Assembly: GCA_963575745.1 (NCBI GenBank) | Contig: CAUYUJ010001311.1 | Location: 1-64,000, forward strand | Length of the DNA stretch: 64,000 bases | DNA from: Prorocentrum cordatum | Lineage: Eukaryota > Sar > Dinophyceae > Prorocentrales > Prorocentraceae | Direction: 5' to 3' | In this document: in pieces, positions 61,727 through 64,000 of the stretch | Position numbering within the stretch: the first letter of the stretch is position 1 | Layout: the number at the start of each line of letters is the position of its first letter | Position numbers and translations under genes: made by a program | Notes under the pieces: generated by a model | What the model saw: only the letters and a program-made list of their open reading frames with translations | Databases searched by the model: none | Told to the model about the DNA's origin: nothing

Positions 61727-61904
61727 GGCGGCGGCTGCCAGCCTGCCCGAGCAGCGGCCAGGCCCGAGTGCTGGCGCCCTCGGGGCGAGTGAGGCCGCCG
61801 AGGAGGAGCGCACAGCCGCGGGCGCAGCGCCTAGCGGCGGCCCCATGTGCCGCAGGGTCCGCCGCCGCATGGCGCGCCGCGGCTCGGAGTCGGAGAGTGA
61901 TTGA
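61650..61904 (+). CDS. C-terminal tail of the same coding region (frame 3)
   Basis: After a GGCGGAGCCTGCA micro-repeat (61630-61670), credible coding text moves to the third frame: ASAAASSSGSGPAAPAAAQA, then LPEQRPGPSAGALGASEAAE and a basic/acidic end (MARRGSESESD) to TGA 61902-61904. The preceding frame ends in low-quality sequence at 61726. An indel in the micro-repeat is the simplest explanation. Confidence 0.4.
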   Translation, partial: PAGGASAAASSSGSGPAAPAAAQAVEAAAASLPEQRPGPSAGALGASEAAEEERTAAGAAPSGGPMCRRVRRRMARRGSESESD

Positions 61905-61944
61905 AGGAGGCCTTCCCGCCTGTCCGCCAGCGCCTGTTGCTCCC

Positions 61945-62345
61945 TTGCGCCATGCATCCTTCAAAAACGCCATGTCTGGTACGTTGCTCATGGAAAACCG
62001 TAAAATCTTGCAAATGTTATAAACGAATGTACGCGGCGCCAGAGCGAGAACCACATGTTGAAAAAGAACTCCCCTCAAACCGCAAAGCTTTTGCAAATGT
62101 TATAAACGAATGTGCGCGGCGCCAAGGCGAGAACCACAGTTTGAAAACGTGTTACCGTCAATCCGTAAATCTCTTGCAATTTTCTAGAATGAATGTGCGC
62201 GACGCTATGGCGACAGCCACATTTTGAAAACGGGTCGCCCTCAATCCGGGGAACTCTAGCATTTTTTAAAAACGCATGTGCGAGGCGCTATGGCGAGAGC
62301 CACATTTTGAAACCACCCGCCCTCCATCTGTGAAGCTGTTGCCAA
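61945..62345 (+). repeat. A-family ~85-bp tandem repeats
   Basis: About five units of the pattern AATGTGCGCGGCGCCAAGGCGAGAACCACA + TTTGAAAACG + CCTCAATCCGTAAA + CTTGCAAATGTT. The last unit shares the phrase CCACCCGCCCTCCAT with AAGCTGTTGC with the array at 40120-40150. Confidence 0.8.
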
Positions 62346-62840
62346 TCTTGTCAGCTTCAGAAGCATAAATGGCGAAAAAGTCTCAAGCGAAACGCCCGCC
62401 CCGCCCCCAAAAAACTCGCCACGGGGTGCGACAGGGAGATATTGTTTTTAAGGACAAGGAATGGGGGAGGAGGGGGAGAGGAGGACAAGGAAGAGGAGGA
62501 CGAGGAGGAGGAGGAGGAGGAGGGGCGAGTTTGTTCCCTGCCGATAGAAAAAAAGGGGGAGTCTGCAAAACTGAAGGCCTCCTGGGGTTACTCCTATTTC
62601 TCCACTGTTTCGCCCCCCCCAACAAAAAGACGGACCCAAGAGGCACCTGAAGACGTCCCGAGAAGGTCTTTGCGTATCCATCTCTACTGCCTCGGTCCCC
62701 CCCCTGAGCCCTAGGTCACCGAAGAGCAAAAAAGACGCCCTCAAAAGGCAACCCCTTTTCTTCCTCGAACGAGAACCTGAAAGGGCCCCCCAGAAACAAA
62801 AATTAGAAGGAGAAACCAAACATAATATAATTTCCTGGAA
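62346..62840. other. intronic DNA with a GAG tract
   Basis: (GAG)n-like purine tract at 62462-62525. No coding support; several homopolymer C/A runs. Confidence 0.5.
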
Positions 62841-62988
62841 CTTTGTGCGGATTTCTTGGATCGGTTCCCTGGCGCGCGGGGCGCGCCAAGGACGGCGCCA
62901 GAGGCGCCGCCACGGGGGCCCAGCGCCGATCCAAGCAATTCGCGCGAAGCTCCGAAAATTTATGTGTATGCCGTTTTGCTGCTTCGGT
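62841..62988. repeat. GC-rich hairpin repeat, copy 2
   Basis: Homologous to 29656-29820: TGTGCGGATTTCTTGG, inner hairpin CCCTGGCGCGC-GGG-GCGCGCCAAGG, the segment GGCGCCAGAGGCG, then GCCCAGCGCCGATCCAAGCAATTCGCGCGAA. The outer stem here is TTGGATCGG with CCGATCCAA, different bases from copy 1. Confidence 0.75.
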
Positions 62989-63112
62989 ACAAGGGATCTC
63001 CAGGATGTTTTGCATCGGCATGCAGGGCTGAAGCGCCATGTCACGCAACGCGTGCAGCGTTGATGCGCGGCCTCTCCCACTGCGCAGTGGCGGACGTGTG
63101 CCGGAGGCGTTG

Positions 63113-63904
63113 CTGGATTGTAGTCGGTGTACTTAATCCCCATGAAATTCGGGATCCTGCCGGACTCTTCGATCATGCCCAGCAGCTTGTTGACTTGCCC
63201 CGCCAGCACGCCTTGAGACGAAACTCGTGCCATGATGCGATTGGCTCAGGATACGCTCCAGGAGTTCCAGAGTATATGGCGCCGTTAGTTTGTGCAGCCC
63301 ATGAGGAACGAAATCTAAAATAATCTGGGAAATCCTGCACATCTGGAACATCATGGAAATCCTGAAACGTATCATTATCATGACCTCTTGCTCCTCTGAC
63401 GCCTGTGTCATCTGGAAAATGATAGAACCAGAACGGGAAATCAGGTGCGGCCGATGCGGTGTGCGCCAAGAAGTCGTGGAGCGTCTCGAGGGTCGGCTTG
63501 AAGTACACCGGCGACATGCACACGGCACCGTAGATGCCAGGCGTCTTGGAGGCATGTGCAGTAAGGTCCATAGACTCTGGGAGGCTTTCGCTGCCAACGT
63601 GCATGTAGATCTTCAGGCCTGTGGCTTGACCTGCTTTGCCCCAAGCTTCGGCAAGTGCCTTGCGTTCAGGCACGGTCAGTGACAGGGACTCGCCGTTGGA
63701 GCCTGCGGGCATTACGTTAGTTATGTTTTTGCTCTTCAAGAACTTGGCGTAGGGCATGATCCGGTCGAGGTCCAGCTCAAGACTGCCCGGCCCCTTCATT
63801 GGCGTGTACACCGCAGCCATTAGGGACGTGATCTTGTGCTCGTTGATTTCAAAAGCCATGGCGCCGACGGTTGCCAGCGGCACAAGAAGGCGGACGGCAA
63901 GCAT
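63113..63904 (-). CDS. N-acetylneuraminate lyase, exons 1 and 2
   Basis: Minus strand. Exon 1 is 63904-63403, from ATG 63904. Exon 2 is 63211 to about 63113. Intron 1 (63402-63212) starts GC (ACAG|GCGTC) and ends AAG|GCGTG; the join gives DDTG-VLAGQVNKLL in frame. The N-terminus (MLAVRLLVPLATVGAMA) is hydrophobic and could be a signal or targeting segment. Then TSLMAAVYTPM begins the TIM barrel; the substrate-binding loop is PAGSNGESLSLTVPERK (the G-x-N-G-E motif), IYMHVGSESLPESMDL follows, and the catalytic Tyr lies in FPFWFYHFP. Exon 2 carries the Schiff-base lysine in GIKYTDYN. Residues after the exon 1 donor in the unspliced frame (RGARGHDNDT...) are intronic. The C-terminal half is at 46581-46160. 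All catalytic residues I can check are present, so the spliced enzyme should be active on sialic acid or a related ketosugar acid. Confidence 0.85.
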
Positions 63905-64000
63905 GGCTAAGTCTCTACCGCGGTATGAACAAGTTGACGCGGGCAGGATTCTTTAACCAAAATTTCTATAGATGAGCCATGATGAACCATTCGGTGCGGA

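Larger units (their letters stand above)
46582..63112 (-). other. putative ~16.5-kb intron 2 of the N-acetylneuraminate lyase gene
   Basis: Exons 1-2 end at about 63113 with GIKYTDYNP and the terminal exon starts at 46581. The protein pieces abut without missing or repeating the conserved core, and both junctions are phase 1. The acceptor is CCAAG|GCGTGG, almost the same as the acceptor of intron 1 (TCAAG|GCGTGC). The donor is not clear: the base after CCAG is CAACG, neither GT, GC nor GA, so a small extra exon may be missing. The interval contains satellites, a MITE-like element, a retroelement RNase H fragment and a + strand gene. The alternative is two separate gene fragments brought together by rearrangement. 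Confidence 0.5.

Noticed and set aside
1-64000. CRISPR arrays, tRNA, rRNA, bacterial promoters or ribosome binding sites
   Set aside because: Tandem arrays here lack unique spacers between repeats. I found no cloverleaf or rRNA-like conserved core by eye, and the sequence is eukaryotic in character.

Overview
The window looks like nuclear DNA of a dinoflagellate. The evidence is indirect but consistent. The sequence is GC-rich, gene-poor and crowded with micro- and minisatellites. Coding segments use GC-rich third positions. The introns I can place by protein homology or frame begin with GA or GC instead of GT and end in AG, and copies of AGG-type junction sequence sit at both ends. Most other coding text consists of transposable-element families that I recognise from dinoflagellate genomes. 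A Prorocentrum-like core dinoflagellate is my best guess; this is inference, not a match. I saw no rRNA, tRNA, CRISPR array or bacterial-style operon.

Layout. 0.3-0.7 kb: the last two exons of a + strand gene that begins outside the window. 1.9-5.1 kb: a three-exon transposase-like gene whose introns carry purine/pyrimidine triplet repeats. It is followed directly by a methyltransferase-like ORF (5.3-6.2 kb). 7.4-8.2 and 9.3-10.4 kb: two intact, unrecognised ORFs. 10.4-12.8 kb: long GAG/CTC and satellite DNA. 12.8-26.4 kb: three decayed minus-strand retroelement pieces (a gag-like piece and two LINE-type reverse transcriptases), mixed with a composite repeat (20.6-22.7 kb) and a 101/203-bp minisatellite (23.4-24.4 kb). 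30.0-30.7 kb: a clean minus-strand antibiotic-biosynthesis-monooxygenase (ABM) domain gene. 33.9-35.8 kb: a second copy of the composite repeat. 37.1-40.2 kb: a broken minus-strand gene flanked by inverted copies of a dispersed repeat and interrupted by a small element that behaves like an introner. 42.7-43.0 kb: a degenerate WGR-domain exon.

46.2-63.9 kb appears to be one minus-strand N-acetylneuraminate lyase gene. Exons 1 and 2 lie at 63.9-63.1 kb and the terminal exon at 46.6-46.2 kb, so intron 2 would be about 16.5 kb. That intron contains a MITE-like element, an RNase H-bearing retroelement fragment, many satellites, and a + strand 2.7-kb coding region that runs through three successive reading frames (59.2-61.9 kb).

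Most long open frames elsewhere are non-coding by-products of GC-rich or triplet-repeat sequence. Several recognised coding regions are broken at homopolymer runs or by in-frame stops. Some of these breaks may be assembly errors and others real decay; I cannot separate the two from sequence alone.
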